DNA from: Candidatus Poribacteria bacterium
GTDB lineage: Bacteria; Poribacteria; WGA-4E; WGA-3G
Direction: 5' to 3'
Length of the DNA stretch: 64,000 nucleotides
Assembly: GCA_958295945.1 (NCBI GenBank)
Contig: OY282386.1
Location: 1,491,371 to 1,555,370 of the forward strand
Below the pieces are notes generated by a model. That model had not been told where the DNA came from, ran no database searches, and worked only from the letters and a program-made list of their open reading frames with translations. Both the position numbers and the translations under genes were made by a program. Positions 28,302 through 37,129 of the stretch are shown one piece after another. Each line of letters begins with the position of its first letter. Within the stretch, counting starts at the first letter, position 1.

Positions 28302-29219
28302 GTGGAAAACAGAATTACGGTTGAAAACCTATCACATGCCTACGGTTCAAGACGTGCTTTAGACAATGTGAGTTTTACCGTGACTTGTGGTGAGATATTG
28401 TGCTTTCTCGGTCCAAATGGTAGTGGAAAAACAACCCTTTTTAAAATTCTGTCAACGCTAATTCCTCCAATTTCAGGAAGTGTTAACATTCTTGGATATG
28501 ATTTATATACGGAGAAGAAAGCAATACGGAAGTTATTGGGGGTTGTTTTTCAAGACCCTGGACTAGATCCAAAACTGAAAGTATATGAAAATCTAAAACA
28601 CCAGTGTCATCTATATGGATATAAAGGAAAAGACCTAAACTATAGAATTTCAGAATTGCTTGAAAAGTTTGATATCAAAGATAGAACAAATGACCTTGTT
28701 GAAGAATTATCTGGAGGATTACAAAGACGGGTTGAAATTGCAAAAGCAATGATACATTCACCGAAGGTGTTACTACTTGATGAACCAAGTAGTGGATTAG
28801 ATATTGCTATTAGAAGACAACTGAGTGATTATCTGAATTTACTTGCAACAACAGAAAATATATTGATTCTAATAACATCGCATCTCATAGATGAAGCGGA
28901 GATGTCTGGCAAAGTTGGAATTTTGGATTATGGAAAATTGGTTTCGCTGGGAACACCTACAGAACTGAAATCGCAAATCGTAGGTGATGTCGTGCTGATC
29001 GAAACAAGTAATACCGATGTTCTCAGTGGTGCAATTGCAGACAGATTTAGTGTTTCATCTACAATAATTAACGATAATTTACATGTTGCGTGTGAACAAG
29101 GCCATGAGTTCGTTAGAGAAGTCTTAACCGCATTTCCTGACGATATTGAAAATGTTCGGATTGGTAAACCCACGTTAGAAGATGTTTTCGTCAAATTAAC
29201 AGGGAACCCATTTGAATAG
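28302..29219 (+). CDS. ABC transporter ATP-binding protein
   Basis: A 305-residue ABC ATPase with Walker A GPNGSGKTT, signature LSGGLQRR, Walker B VLLLDEPSSGLD and the switch His in ITSHLIDE. The C-terminal extension after residue 220 is typical of the DrrA/CcmA-like clade that pairs with ABC-2 permeases. It is followed by such a permease 11 bases away. Its location before the cox genes suggests a role in cofactor or metal handling for the oxidase, but no substrate can be read from the sequence. The start is GTG 28302, five bases after the previous stop, with weak Shine-Dalgarno complementarity. Confidence 0.9.
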   Translation: MENRITVENLSHAYGSRRALDNVSFTVTCGEILCFLGPNGSGKTTLFKILSTLIPPISGSVNILGYDLYTEKKAIRKLLGVVFQDPGLDPKLKVYENLKHQCHLYGYKGKDLNYRISELLEKFDIKDRTNDLVEELSGGLQRRVEIAKAMIHSPKVLLLDEPSSGLDIAIRRQLSDYLNLLATTENILILITSHLIDEAEMSGKVGILDYGKLVSLGTPTELKSQIVGDVVLIETSNTDVLSGAIADRFSVSSTIINDNLHVACEQGHEFVREVLTAFPDDIENVRIGKPTLEDVFVKLTGNPFE

Positions 29220-29230
29220 GGTATTACGAA

Positions 29231-30013
29231 GTGATGAGTCTTCTGCTTCCCGTTTCAACTATTTGGTGGCGTGAAGTCGTCCGGTTTTTTCGCCAACGGA
29301 GCAGACTCTTTAGTGCCATTGCTCAACCGCTTGTCTTTTGGATACTTATTGGAAGTGGTTTGAGTGCTTCATTTCAACCTGCAGGAACATCTGAAAAACA
29401 AGGCTACATTGAGTATTTCTATCCCGGAATTGTTGTTTTAGTATTGCTATTTACAGCCATTTTTGCTACAATCTCGGTTGTAAATGACAGAAGAGAAGGG
29501 TTCTTACAAGGTATACTCGTTTCACCAGTTCCAAGATGGTGTATAGTTTTCGGACAAGCATTAGGAGGAACAACTTTAGCATTAATCCAAGGAATACTAT
29601 TGTTGATAATCGCACCATTAATAGGAATCAAGTTTGGTTTAACTTCGCTGATAACTACATTGGGTGTGATGTTCCTAATAGCATTTGGTCTAACCAACCT
29701 CGGATTGATGATTGCTTGGAGAATGGAATCAACGCAAGGATTTCATGCAGTAATGAACTTAATACTTATCCCTATATGGTTATTGTCTGGTGCGTTTTTC
29801 CCAATTACTGGGGTTCCAGACTGGTTGGGATGGGTCATGAAAATAAATCCTTTGACTTATGGACTCGATGCATTTCGACAAAGTCTTTATTCTAATACAA
29901 TACCAACAGACACAGAATTACCGCTATGGACACTCTCAATATTGATTACAAGCGTGTTTTGTGTATTGACATTCTTGGGAGCAACGTTTACAGTTTACTC
30001 CCAAACAAATTGA
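29231..30013 (+). CDS. ABC-2 type transporter permease
   Basis: A 260-residue protein with six hydrophobic segments in the ABC-2 membrane arrangement. The first helix is RLFSAIAQPLVFWILIGSG, and GAFFPITGVPDWLGWVMKINPLTYGLDAFR lies between helices five and six, a family hallmark. It forms a transporter with the preceding ATPase. The start is GTG 29231 or the ATG directly after it. It lies 88 bases before the cox2 start. Confidence 0.9.
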   Translation: MMSLLLPVSTIWWREVVRFFRQRSRLFSAIAQPLVFWILIGSGLSASFQPAGTSEKQGYIEYFYPGIVVLVLLFTAIFATISVVNDRREGFLQGILVSPVPRWCIVFGQALGGTTLALIQGILLLIIAPLIGIKFGLTSLITTLGVMFLIAFGLTNLGLMIAWRMESTQGFHAVMNLILIPIWLLSGAFFPITGVPDWLGWVMKINPLTYGLDAFRQSLYSNTIPTDTELPLWTLSILITSVFCVLTFLGATFTVYSQTN

Positions 30014-30101
30014 ACAAAAAGTAAAATCTATGTTGCATATATCATTGAATTTTAGTTAATTACAGTTCTTATGTGCAATTGTGAATGTTAAGGAGAATTT
30101 G

Positions 30102-31007
30102 ATGTTACGATGGCTACCAATAAATATATCATCGTTTGGACAAGGCGTTGACAATCTGTTCACGCTCATATATTGGATTACGTTAGTTGTGTTTGTTCTG
30201 GTTATGGCGACACTTGTTGTATTTCTAATCAAATACCGCCATCGTGAAGGAGTGCGTGCTGAGTATATTGAAGGAAGTACGAAGCTTGAAATTGTCTGGA
30301 CAGCGGCAACTACTGTTATTGTATTTGGGTTGGCAATGTTGAGTTTTCCACAATGGAACAATATAAAATCTCCCTCTGAGTTTCCCCAAAATCCAGATGT
30401 TGTGGTTGAAGTTAGAGCTAAACAGTTTAATTGGAAAGTGATCCATCCTGGAGCTGATAATGAATTCAACACAGAGGCCGGGCTTGACAAAGAATTAGGC
30501 ACAGTGGATGATCCTGGTGATGATCTGAAGAAACTTGATGAATTGCATGTCCCTGTCCACAAGGTTGTCCATGTCAGATTAATATCTGAAGATGTTATTC
30601 ATAGTTTTTTCGTTCCGGAATTACGTTTAAAACAAGACGCACTACCAAATCGATATATCCCTGTGTGGTTTGATACCAAAGAATTAGATGTGAGTCCAAT
30701 AACTGATTTTGAAAACGTCAGAAGAAAAGGATGTTTTACTGGCACACTTACATTTACTGATCCGAATACACCTTCTGTCACGGGAAATATCGTTTTTGAG
30801 ACTGATGATGAATTGAAGGTCAACGTTGATGGTGAACTAAATACATATAACAAAACAGATGTGAAACAACTTGATATAACGGTCTGGCGTTTTGAAATTC
30901 CATGTGCGGAACTTTGTGGACTTGGTCATTCAACAATGGTTGGTTATCTATATGTGCATACACAAGAGAGTTACGATGCATGGTTAACGGAAGAAATGTC
31001 CAACTAA
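30102..31007 (+). CDS. coxB: Cytochrome c oxidase subunit II with an insertion in the CuA domain
   Basis: A 301-residue Cox2 with two N-terminal helices and a periplasmic cupredoxin domain. The CuA motif CAELCGLGHSTM is complete near the C-terminus (two Cys, Glu backbone ligand, His, Met), and an earlier DVIHSFFVPELRLKQD supplies the other His. Between those parts, about 60 residues (nt about 30690-30880) are inserted. They contain GNIVFETDDELKVNVDGE and NKTDVKQ, resembling modules in the cytochromes at 16867 and 23292. No fused cytochrome c is present. The start ATG 30102 is preceded by TAAGGAG. Confidence 0.93.
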   Translation: MLRWLPINISSFGQGVDNLFTLIYWITLVVFVLVMATLVVFLIKYRHREGVRAEYIEGSTKLEIVWTAATTVIVFGLAMLSFPQWNNIKSPSEFPQNPDVVVEVRAKQFNWKVIHPGADNEFNTEAGLDKELGTVDDPGDDLKKLDELHVPVHKVVHVRLISEDVIHSFFVPELRLKQDALPNRYIPVWFDTKELDVSPITDFENVRRKGCFTGTLTFTDPNTPSVTGNIVFETDDELKVNVDGELNTYNKTDVKQLDITVWRFEIPCAELCGLGHSTMVGYLYVHTQESYDAWLTEEMSN

Positions 31008-31082
31008 GCTAAGAATAGATCTACATCTTTACTCAACGACGCATACACCTTGGTTACGATCTCAAAAGGAGTTAATAAGATA

Positions 31083-33050
31083 ATGCAGGAAAACGATAAT
31101 AAATCACATGAACACGACAATGATGAAGGTCATGATGCTGCACACGAAGATCATGATGCTGTTGAACACACACCTGAGCATAACGGTGACGACCACGATA
31201 CCCATGCACATCATCATGAAGAAGGTTTTATAAGAAAATACATCTTCTCTCTTGATCACAAGATGATTGGAAAACAGTTCCTGATTTACGGTCTGATAAT
31301 GCTATTTCTTGGTGGTGGTCTTGCAATGCTATTTAGATGGCAGCTGGCGTATCCTGAAGTGCCAGCACTTGAAGGACAGGAAGAACGTGGACGTGGAGCA
31401 AAACCGTTACCTATCATTGGTGTTTCTGACGAATTTCAGGAAACAGGAGAACCAAAGACTTGGGCAGATAGATATTGGATGAATGTTTTCGAATCCGAAG
31501 AAACTGAATGGACTGAAGAATTCATTCCAGGCGGTGTCATGACAGGGTCATTTTATAATATGTTGTTCACCATGCATGCTACTATTATGGTTTTCTTTGT
31601 TGTTGTACCAATTTTAGTAGGGGCATTCGGTAATTTCCTGATTCCACTTATGATTGGCACTCGGGATATGGCATTCCCCGTTCTTAATATGCTCTCTTTC
31701 TGGCTTGCGGTCCTTGCCGCAGGCGTTATGGTATCTGGATTTTTCGTGCCAGGAGGGCATGCTTCGGCAGGATGGACAGGATATGCACCACTATCCGTTG
31801 ATCCTACTTGGACTGGTGTCGGTTGGGGTATGAACTTATGGGCAATTAGTTTGTTAATACAAGGATTCTCATCGCTCGTAGGTTCGATTAACTATATTAC
31901 AACCATCATCAACATGCGTGCACCAGGAATGACCTTTTTCAGACTGCCTCTCGTCATCTGGGCACTTTTCATCGTCGCAATCCTGTTACTTCTTGCTTTC
32001 CCAGTTTTATCTTCAGCATTAGCACTTCTCATCTTTGATAGACTCGCTGGAACAACATTCTTCTCAGCAACACCTACAGGTGGTGGCGACCCACTACTCT
32101 GGCAGCACTTGTTCTGGTTCTTTGGACACCCCGAAGTCTATATCCTTATATTACCGGGCATGGGTATTGCTTCTGAATTAATACCAGTCTTCTCACGAAA
32201 ACCTATTTTCGGTTATCGATCAATGGTCTATGCTATGATCGCAATTGCATTCTTAGGTTGGATTGTCTGGGGACATCACATGTTCCAGAGTGGAATGAGG
32301 CCGGGAATGGGGGCATTCTTCATGACGACAACAATGCTCATCGCTGTGCCATCTGCAATTAAAACATTTAACTGGCTTGGAACTATGTTCCGAGGTTCTA
32401 TCCGATTTACGACGCCAATGCTCCATGCAATTGCCTTCGTATCAATGTTCGTAATTGGTGGACTTAGTGGCATTTATATGGCAAACACACCTGTTGATAT
32501 TGCTATACACGACACGTACTTTATTGTGGCACATATTCACTATGTAGTATTTGGGGGTAGTCTGTTTGCAATCTTCGGTGGTATTATCTTCTGGTTCCCC
32601 AAAATGTATGGACGCTATATGAATGACACGTTGTGCAAAATTCATTTCTGGTTGACCTTTATAGCATTCAATTGCACCTTTTTCCCGATGCATATCCTCG
32701 GTATAGGTCTGCACAGACGGCGTATTGATAATCCAATGTTAACTGAACATCTACACGGATTTGAAGGTATGAATATATTCATCTCAATGAGTGCTTTCAC
32801 ACTTGGTGCTGTCCAACTGATTTTGGCTTTCAACTTTTTCTGGAGCATATATAAAGGTAAAGTCGCCGAAAAGAATCCATGGCATGTTACGACATTGGAA
32901 TGGGAAGCACCGACACCAGTTCCACACGGAAACTTTGTACAAATTCCTACTGTTTATCGTGGTCCTTATGAATACAGCGTACCTGGTGAAGAATCTGATT
33001 GGATTCCACAGGCACAACCTGAGCATGCACCTGCAAGTGCGGGTGATTAA
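31083..33050 (+). CDS. coxA: Cytochrome c oxidase subunit I with His-rich N-terminal extension
   Basis: A 655-residue heme-copper oxidase subunit I. The residues needed for heme a, heme a3 and CuB are visible: TMHATIMVFF, FFGHPEVYILILPG (with the cross-linked Tyr), VWGHHMFQSG and VAHIHYVVFGG. This places it in the A family. The first 50 residues are His/Asp/Glu-rich and probably bind metal. An enlarged periplasmic loop of about 80 residues follows helix one. It lies between cox2 and the heme A synthesis genes. ATG 31083 follows AAAGGAG at a slightly long 12 bases; an upstream TTG at 31050 is possible. Confidence 0.95.
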   Translation: MQENDNKSHEHDNDEGHDAAHEDHDAVEHTPEHNGDDHDTHAHHHEEGFIRKYIFSLDHKMIGKQFLIYGLIMLFLGGGLAMLFRWQLAYPEVPALEGQEERGRGAKPLPIIGVSDEFQETGEPKTWADRYWMNVFESEETEWTEEFIPGGVMTGSFYNMLFTMHATIMVFFVVVPILVGAFGNFLIPLMIGTRDMAFPVLNMLSFWLAVLAAGVMVSGFFVPGGHASAGWTGYAPLSVDPTWTGVGWGMNLWAISLLIQGFSSLVGSINYITTIINMRAPGMTFFRLPLVIWALFIVAILLLLAFPVLSSALALLIFDRLAGTTFFSATPTGGGDPLLWQHLFWFFGHPEVYILILPGMGIASELIPVFSRKPIFGYRSMVYAMIAIAFLGWIVWGHHMFQSGMRPGMGAFFMTTTMLIAVPSAIKTFNWLGTMFRGSIRFTTPMLHAIAFVSMFVIGGLSGIYMANTPVDIAIHDTYFIVAHIHYVVFGGSLFAIFGGIIFWFPKMYGRYMNDTLCKIHFWLTFIAFNCTFFPMHILGIGLHRRRIDNPMLTEHLHGFEGMNIFISMSAFTLGAVQLILAFNFFWSIYKGKVAEKNPWHVTTLEWEAPTPVPHGNFVQIPTVYRGPYEYSVPGEESDWIPQAQPEHAPASAGD

Positions 33051-33108
33051 CTGGTATAGACGCAGCAACAATAATCATTTATATGAAGATAGTTATGCTG
33101 CATGAAAG

Positions 33109-34053
33109 ATGAAGCAAAACATATATAGTCCTTGGTTATATAGAATTGCAATAATTACTGCAGTAGCAACTTTCATACTCATTGTTTTAGGGGGAATAGT
33201 AACAAGCACAGAATCAGGATTGGCAGTTCCGGATTGGCCTACTACTTTTGGATATAACATGTTTCTGTATCCGATTTCAGAGATGGTAGGAGGAATCCTA
33301 TATGAACACAGTCATCGCTTGATGGGATCACTTGTAGGTTTATTGACGATTACGCTATTCATTTTGTTATTGATAAAAGACGACCGAAAGTGGATTAAAT
33401 GGCTTGGATTTGCTGCACTCATCGGTGTCAGTGTGCAGGGTGTTCTCGGTGGACTTCGGGTAACTGAACTCAATCTAAATCTAGCGATTGTACATGCATG
33501 TTTGGCACAAGCATTTTTTGCATTATTGTGTGGAATCTGTTTATTTACCTCAAAAGCGTGGCATAACATTGAACCAGAAGGTCAAATAAATGAGATACTC
33601 ACAAAGAAATTTCGAAGGTTAAGTCTGATAACAACTTGTCTGATATATCTTCAACTTATCTTTGGAGCAATTTTACGGCATACTGGAAACCGTCTTGATG
33701 CACATCTGCTAATTGCATTTTTAGTAACACTACATATCATCTTATTGGTCAGACGCGTCTTTAGTACAGATGCACAGTCACAAGGAGTTGAACAGTCATT
33801 TGCCCTGCTATTGCTTGGTCTACTTGCCGTGCAATTGATACTTGGAACTGGTGCTTACATTACAAGATTAACCGCCTATGGAGAAACGGTGTCAGCACTA
33901 CTTACGGACCTTGTTACAACTGCTCATGTAGCTATAGGTGCTCTTATGTTAGCAATTAGTTTTATAATTACATTGAAAATCTTCCGTTTGACAGACACTT
34001 CAAGGAACATAGAGATTCCTGATTCAAATACACTAGTCATAGATAGAGATTAA
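33109..34053 (+). CDS. ctaA: Heme A synthase (Cox15/CtaA)
   Basis: A 314-residue protein with eight predicted helices. It hydroxylates the C8 methyl of heme O to make heme A. GIVTSTESGLAVPDWP in the first periplasmic loop and YEHSHRLMG carry the conserved motif and heme-ligand histidines. The second half repeats the fold with ILRHTGNRLDAHL and TTAHVAIGAL. It is followed four bases later by ctaB, so heme O and heme A synthesis are encoded together. Confidence 0.93.
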   Translation: MKQNIYSPWLYRIAIITAVATFILIVLGGIVTSTESGLAVPDWPTTFGYNMFLYPISEMVGGILYEHSHRLMGSLVGLLTITLFILLLIKDDRKWIKWLGFAALIGVSVQGVLGGLRVTELNLNLAIVHACLAQAFFALLCGICLFTSKAWHNIEPEGQINEILTKKFRRLSLITTCLIYLQLIFGAILRHTGNRLDAHLLIAFLVTLHIILLVRRVFSTDAQSQGVEQSFALLLLGLLAVQLILGTGAYITRLTAYGETVSALLTDLVTTAHVAIGALMLAISFIITLKIFRLTDTSRNIEIPDSNTLVIDRD

Positions 34054-34057
34054 CATT

Positions 34058-34990
34058 ATGCGTTTAACAACAGTAACCGTCCCTAACGGCAGTGATACAG
34101 TAAATCAATCATCAAGAGTCTCAGTCTTATTAAGACGTGTTGATGCTTATATTGAACTGACCAAACCACGAATGGTCCTGATGATTCTTGTTACGACTGC
34201 TGCTGGTTTCTATCTCGGCACACAAGGTGCAATGAACTGGATATTATTTGGACACACGATCATCGGTGCTGGGTTAACTGCAGCGGGTGTGTTAGGTCTA
34301 AACCAATACCTTGAACGGGATATTGATGCATTGATGGCGAGAACGCAGCACAGACCACTTCCTGTAGGAAAAATACACGGAATGGAAGCACTGGTTTTTT
34401 GTGTTTTACTTACAGCAGGAGGAATGTTATACCTAACGACTTTTGTAAACCCGTTGAGTGGGTTCATTATTTCTTTAATTGTTGTAAGTTACTTGTTTAT
34501 CTATACACCACTAAAACGTAGTACGTCTTTGTGTACGCTTGTTGGAGCGTTCCCCGGTGCGTTACCACCTGTTGTAGGGTGGGTAGCAGCACAAGGTAAA
34601 ATATCAGGTTCTGCATGTGTACTGTTCGCCATTTTATTTCTTTGGCAACTACCACACTCGCTCGCTATTGCATATATCTATCGTGAGGATTATGCCAATG
34701 CAGGATTAATGTTGTTACCTGTTGTCCATCCAGATGGAATAAGTACACGACGGCAGATTGTAATCAACTGTGTTGCACTTTTTGGTATAGGTCTTCTACC
34801 TACTCTTTTCAATATATCCGGTAGCATATATTTTCTGGTTGCACTACTCGTGGGTGGTATGTTTTTAATAAGTGGTATCTATTTTGATAAAAAACCCACA
34901 GTCAAAACCGCACGATATGTGCTATATGCCTCTCTATTGTATCTACCACTAATATTCATAACGATGGCAATAGATAAAATAAGTCTATAA
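34058..34990 (+). CDS. ctaB: Protoheme IX farnesyltransferase (heme O synthase, CtaB)
   Basis: A 310-residue UbiA-superfamily prenyltransferase. The motif NQYLERDIDALMARTQHRPLP carries the Asp-rich prenyl-diphosphate site, and YTPLKRST lies at the second loop. The N-terminal LTKPRMVLMILVTTAAGF is characteristic of CtaB. It makes heme O from protoheme and farnesyl diphosphate for the oxidase. It is spaced four bases from ctaA and 11 bases before the next small gene. Confidence 0.95.
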   Translation: MRLTTVTVPNGSDTVNQSSRVSVLLRRVDAYIELTKPRMVLMILVTTAAGFYLGTQGAMNWILFGHTIIGAGLTAAGVLGLNQYLERDIDALMARTQHRPLPVGKIHGMEALVFCVLLTAGGMLYLTTFVNPLSGFIISLIVVSYLFIYTPLKRSTSLCTLVGAFPGALPPVVGWVAAQGKISGSACVLFAILFLWQLPHSLAIAYIYREDYANAGLMLLPVVHPDGISTRRQIVINCVALFGIGLLPTLFNISGSIYFLVALLVGGMFLISGIYFDKKPTVKTARYVLYASLLYLPLIFITMAIDKISL

Positions 34991-35001
34991 TTGGAGTCAA
35001 A

Positions 35002-35280
35002 ATGAAAGATCAGGAACGCAAGAGTCGAAATCTGACAATCGGTCTTATTTTAGGGTTAATCTTCATTGGTTTATTTACGATTACAACAGTTGGATTTGTT
35101 GTCGGTTTTGAAGCATCAATTCCCATAAAGAGACTTGTTTCAGTAATCACAACAATTATCGCAGCCGTGATCGGTATTTTTCTAATAGGTTCTGCCATTA
35201 TTGAGATAGTTATTAAAACTGGACTTATTGCTTTTATAGTCAATTTAGTAAAAAGAGGGTACCGTAGAGTTCGTGGATGA
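35002..35280 (+). CDS. Small two-helix membrane protein of the cox operon
   Basis: A 92-residue protein with two strong transmembrane helices (about residues 12-34 and 42-66) and a basic C-terminus. I do not recognise a family. The ATG has GGAG eight bases upstream. Its stop overlaps the start of the following subunit III-like gene (ATGA at 35277-35280), implying translational coupling and a link to oxidase assembly or structure. Confidence 0.7.
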   Translation: MKDQERKSRNLTIGLILGLIFIGLFTITTVGFVVGFEASIPIKRLVSVITTIIAAVIGIFLIGSAIIEIVIKTGLIAFIVNLVKRGYRRVRG

Positions 35281-35870
35281 TGGTACAACGGGGTATGGAA
35301 ATTGCTGAAAATCGACCGTTTAGTAATGCCAAATTAGGAGTATTGATACTCCTTGGTGCTGAGACGATGTTGTTTGCAGGACTGATTGGAGCATTTTTGG
35401 TATATCGGATGGGGAATGTAACATGGCCGCCGTTATCCCATGCTGATATTCAACTCCCACGCCTGGTTACTGGTATCAATACCGGTCTCCTAATTATAAG
35501 CGGTTTTACGATGTTTCAAGCATTACGAACAATTCAACTGGATAAGGTCAAGTATCTACGATATTACTTACTTTTTACTGGAGCATTAGGACTGCTTTTT
35601 CTCGTAATACAAGGTAGTGAGTGGATTCAACTAATTGGTAAAGGATTGACACTTCAATCAGGGGTTTATGGTGCTACGTTTTATGTGCTTATCGGTTGTC
35701 ATGCTGTTCATGTATTAGGAGCAGTTGTATGGTTAGCAATTGTCATTTGTATGTCATGGGCAGGAAGGTTTTCATCTGTAAATCACACCGGTGTTGAAAC
35801 CTGTACTATCTATTGGATTTATGTGGTTGCACTATGGCCTATACTCTACTTTTTAGTGTATTTCGCCTGA
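35277..35870 (+). CDS. Cytochrome c oxidase subunit III-like protein (copy 1)
   Basis: A 197-residue five-helix protein of the heme-copper oxidase subunit III family. ETMLFAGLIGAFLVYR in helix one and GCHAVHVLGAVVWL, TCTIYWIYVVALWPILYF near the end are typical. It lacks the two N-terminal helices of long CoxC, as do bacterial five-helix forms. The start overlaps the previous stop. A second subunit III gene lies at 37130, so one complex may use both or they may be alternatives. Confidence 0.85.
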   Translation: MMVQRGMEIAENRPFSNAKLGVLILLGAETMLFAGLIGAFLVYRMGNVTWPPLSHADIQLPRLVTGINTGLLIISGFTMFQALRTIQLDKVKYLRYYLLFTGALGLLFLVIQGSEWIQLIGKGLTLQSGVYGATFYVLIGCHAVHVLGAVVWLAIVICMSWAGRFSSVNHTGVETCTIYWIYVVALWPILYFLVYFA

Positions 35871-35881
35871 AGGAAAATCAG

Positions 35882-36109
35882 ATGCTACAGAAAATGGTCT
35901 TAACTATATTAATTACGACACTTATTATTGTTATTTTACCGCTTACTCTTGAGGCATGTCCATCATGTAAAAACTTAAATGAACCAATAGCACGAGGTTT
36001 CAATTGGAGTGTTATGTTTATGATGGCGATGCCATTCACAGTTTTTGGGATCATTGGTGGAAGTGTGTTCTATACCTATCGACGCGCAAATAGAGACTTG
36101 AAAACATAA
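35882..36109 (+). CDS. Small membrane protein with CPSC motif
   Basis: A 75-residue protein with a signal or first helix (residues about 5-24), then ACPSCKNLNEPIARGFNWS and a second helix (about 44-66). The CPSC pair just outside the membrane could bind copper or be redox-active. It sits 11 bases after the subunit III-like gene, with AAGGAAAATC upstream of ATG 35882. I do not recognise a family. An upstream in-frame start would overlap the preceding gene and lacks a ribosome site. Confidence 0.65.
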   Translation: MLQKMVLTILITTLIIVILPLTLEACPSCKNLNEPIARGFNWSVMFMMAMPFTVFGIIGGSVFYTYRRANRDLKT

Positions 36110-36147
36110 CAACCTATCAAATAGAAAAGGATCTATACAAGGAAGCA

Positions 36148-37017
36148 ATGAAGAATAGTGGTAACTCTTGGATAAAATGTATTGATTGCCGAAAGGGTAT
36201 GTCCAAAATCACCACGCATAGTGTATCGCTTATCTTAACTGATCCTCCCTATTTTCTTGATGGAATGGATGACAATTGGGATACACAACGAATTAAATCA
36301 AGACAGAAAAAAGGTGTAATCGGTGGGCTGCCAGTTGGTATGAAGTTTGACAAAGCACAAGGTCAGAACTTATATCGATTCCTGAAACCTATCGCTGAAC
36401 AGTGGTTTAGAATTATAAAACCTGGAGGATTTGTACTCTGTTTTTCGCATCCAAGACTATCGCATCGTGCATCACTGGCAATAGAGGATGCGGGTTTTGA
36501 AATTCGTGATATGTTGGCATGGCGATATGAAGGGCAAGCAAAAGCTTTTAAACAAGACCACTTCGTTCGGAAGCGCAACTTACCAAGTGATGAAAAAGAG
36601 AGGATTATTCAAGCATTGGGTGGTAGAAAGACACCGCAACTCAAACCACAGATGGAGTTGATAATATTAGCACAATCTCCACGGGAAGGAACATTTGTTG
36701 ATAATTGGCTACAGTATCAGACTGGATTGATAGACGTGTCTGATCCAGTGGTAGAAAAAGATAGATTTCCCGGCACTGTGATACCTGTGTCAAAACCTCG
36801 CGAGAAATTTGGACATATCGCAGCAAAACCTGTCTCTTTGCTCCGACATCTAATCCGAATATTCTCGGTAGAAGGTTCGATCGTTTGTGATCCATTTGCA
36901 GGTTCAGGTTCAACTGGAATAGCAGCACATAAGGAAGAACGGGAATTCATTGGATTTGAGATTGATAACGAAATGGCTGATATTGCAAATAATAGAATTC
37001 TGATGGGAAAGAATTAG
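36148..37017 (+). CDS. Orphan DNA methyltransferase (N6-adenine/N4-cytosine type)
   Basis: A 289-residue methyltransferase. The catalytic motif DPPYFLDGMDDNWD comes first (about residues 31-44) and the AdoMet motif CDPFAGSGSTGIAAH comes near the C-terminus, an order typical of beta-class enzymes. No restriction enzyme or specificity gene adjoins it. It lies within the cox gene run, between two oxidase-related genes and on the same strand, which is an unusual place. It may be a solitary regulatory or phage-protective methylase. The target sequence cannot be read from the protein. Confidence 0.88.
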   Translation: MKNSGNSWIKCIDCRKGMSKITTHSVSLILTDPPYFLDGMDDNWDTQRIKSRQKKGVIGGLPVGMKFDKAQGQNLYRFLKPIAEQWFRIIKPGGFVLCFSHPRLSHRASLAIEDAGFEIRDMLAWRYEGQAKAFKQDHFVRKRNLPSDEKERIIQALGGRKTPQLKPQMELIILAQSPREGTFVDNWLQYQTGLIDVSDPVVEKDRFPGTVIPVSKPREKFGHIAAKPVSLLRHLIRIFSVEGSIVCDPFAGSGSTGIAAHKEEREFIGFEIDNEMADIANNRILMGKN

Positions 37018-37129
37018 ATACAAAGATATATCAAATAATGTGATGTAAATTATGCTTGAAAACTGCAATTTTTAAATACTTAAATTGATGAATTAAATTG
37101 GAAACATATAACAAAAGGAGTTTAGAATA

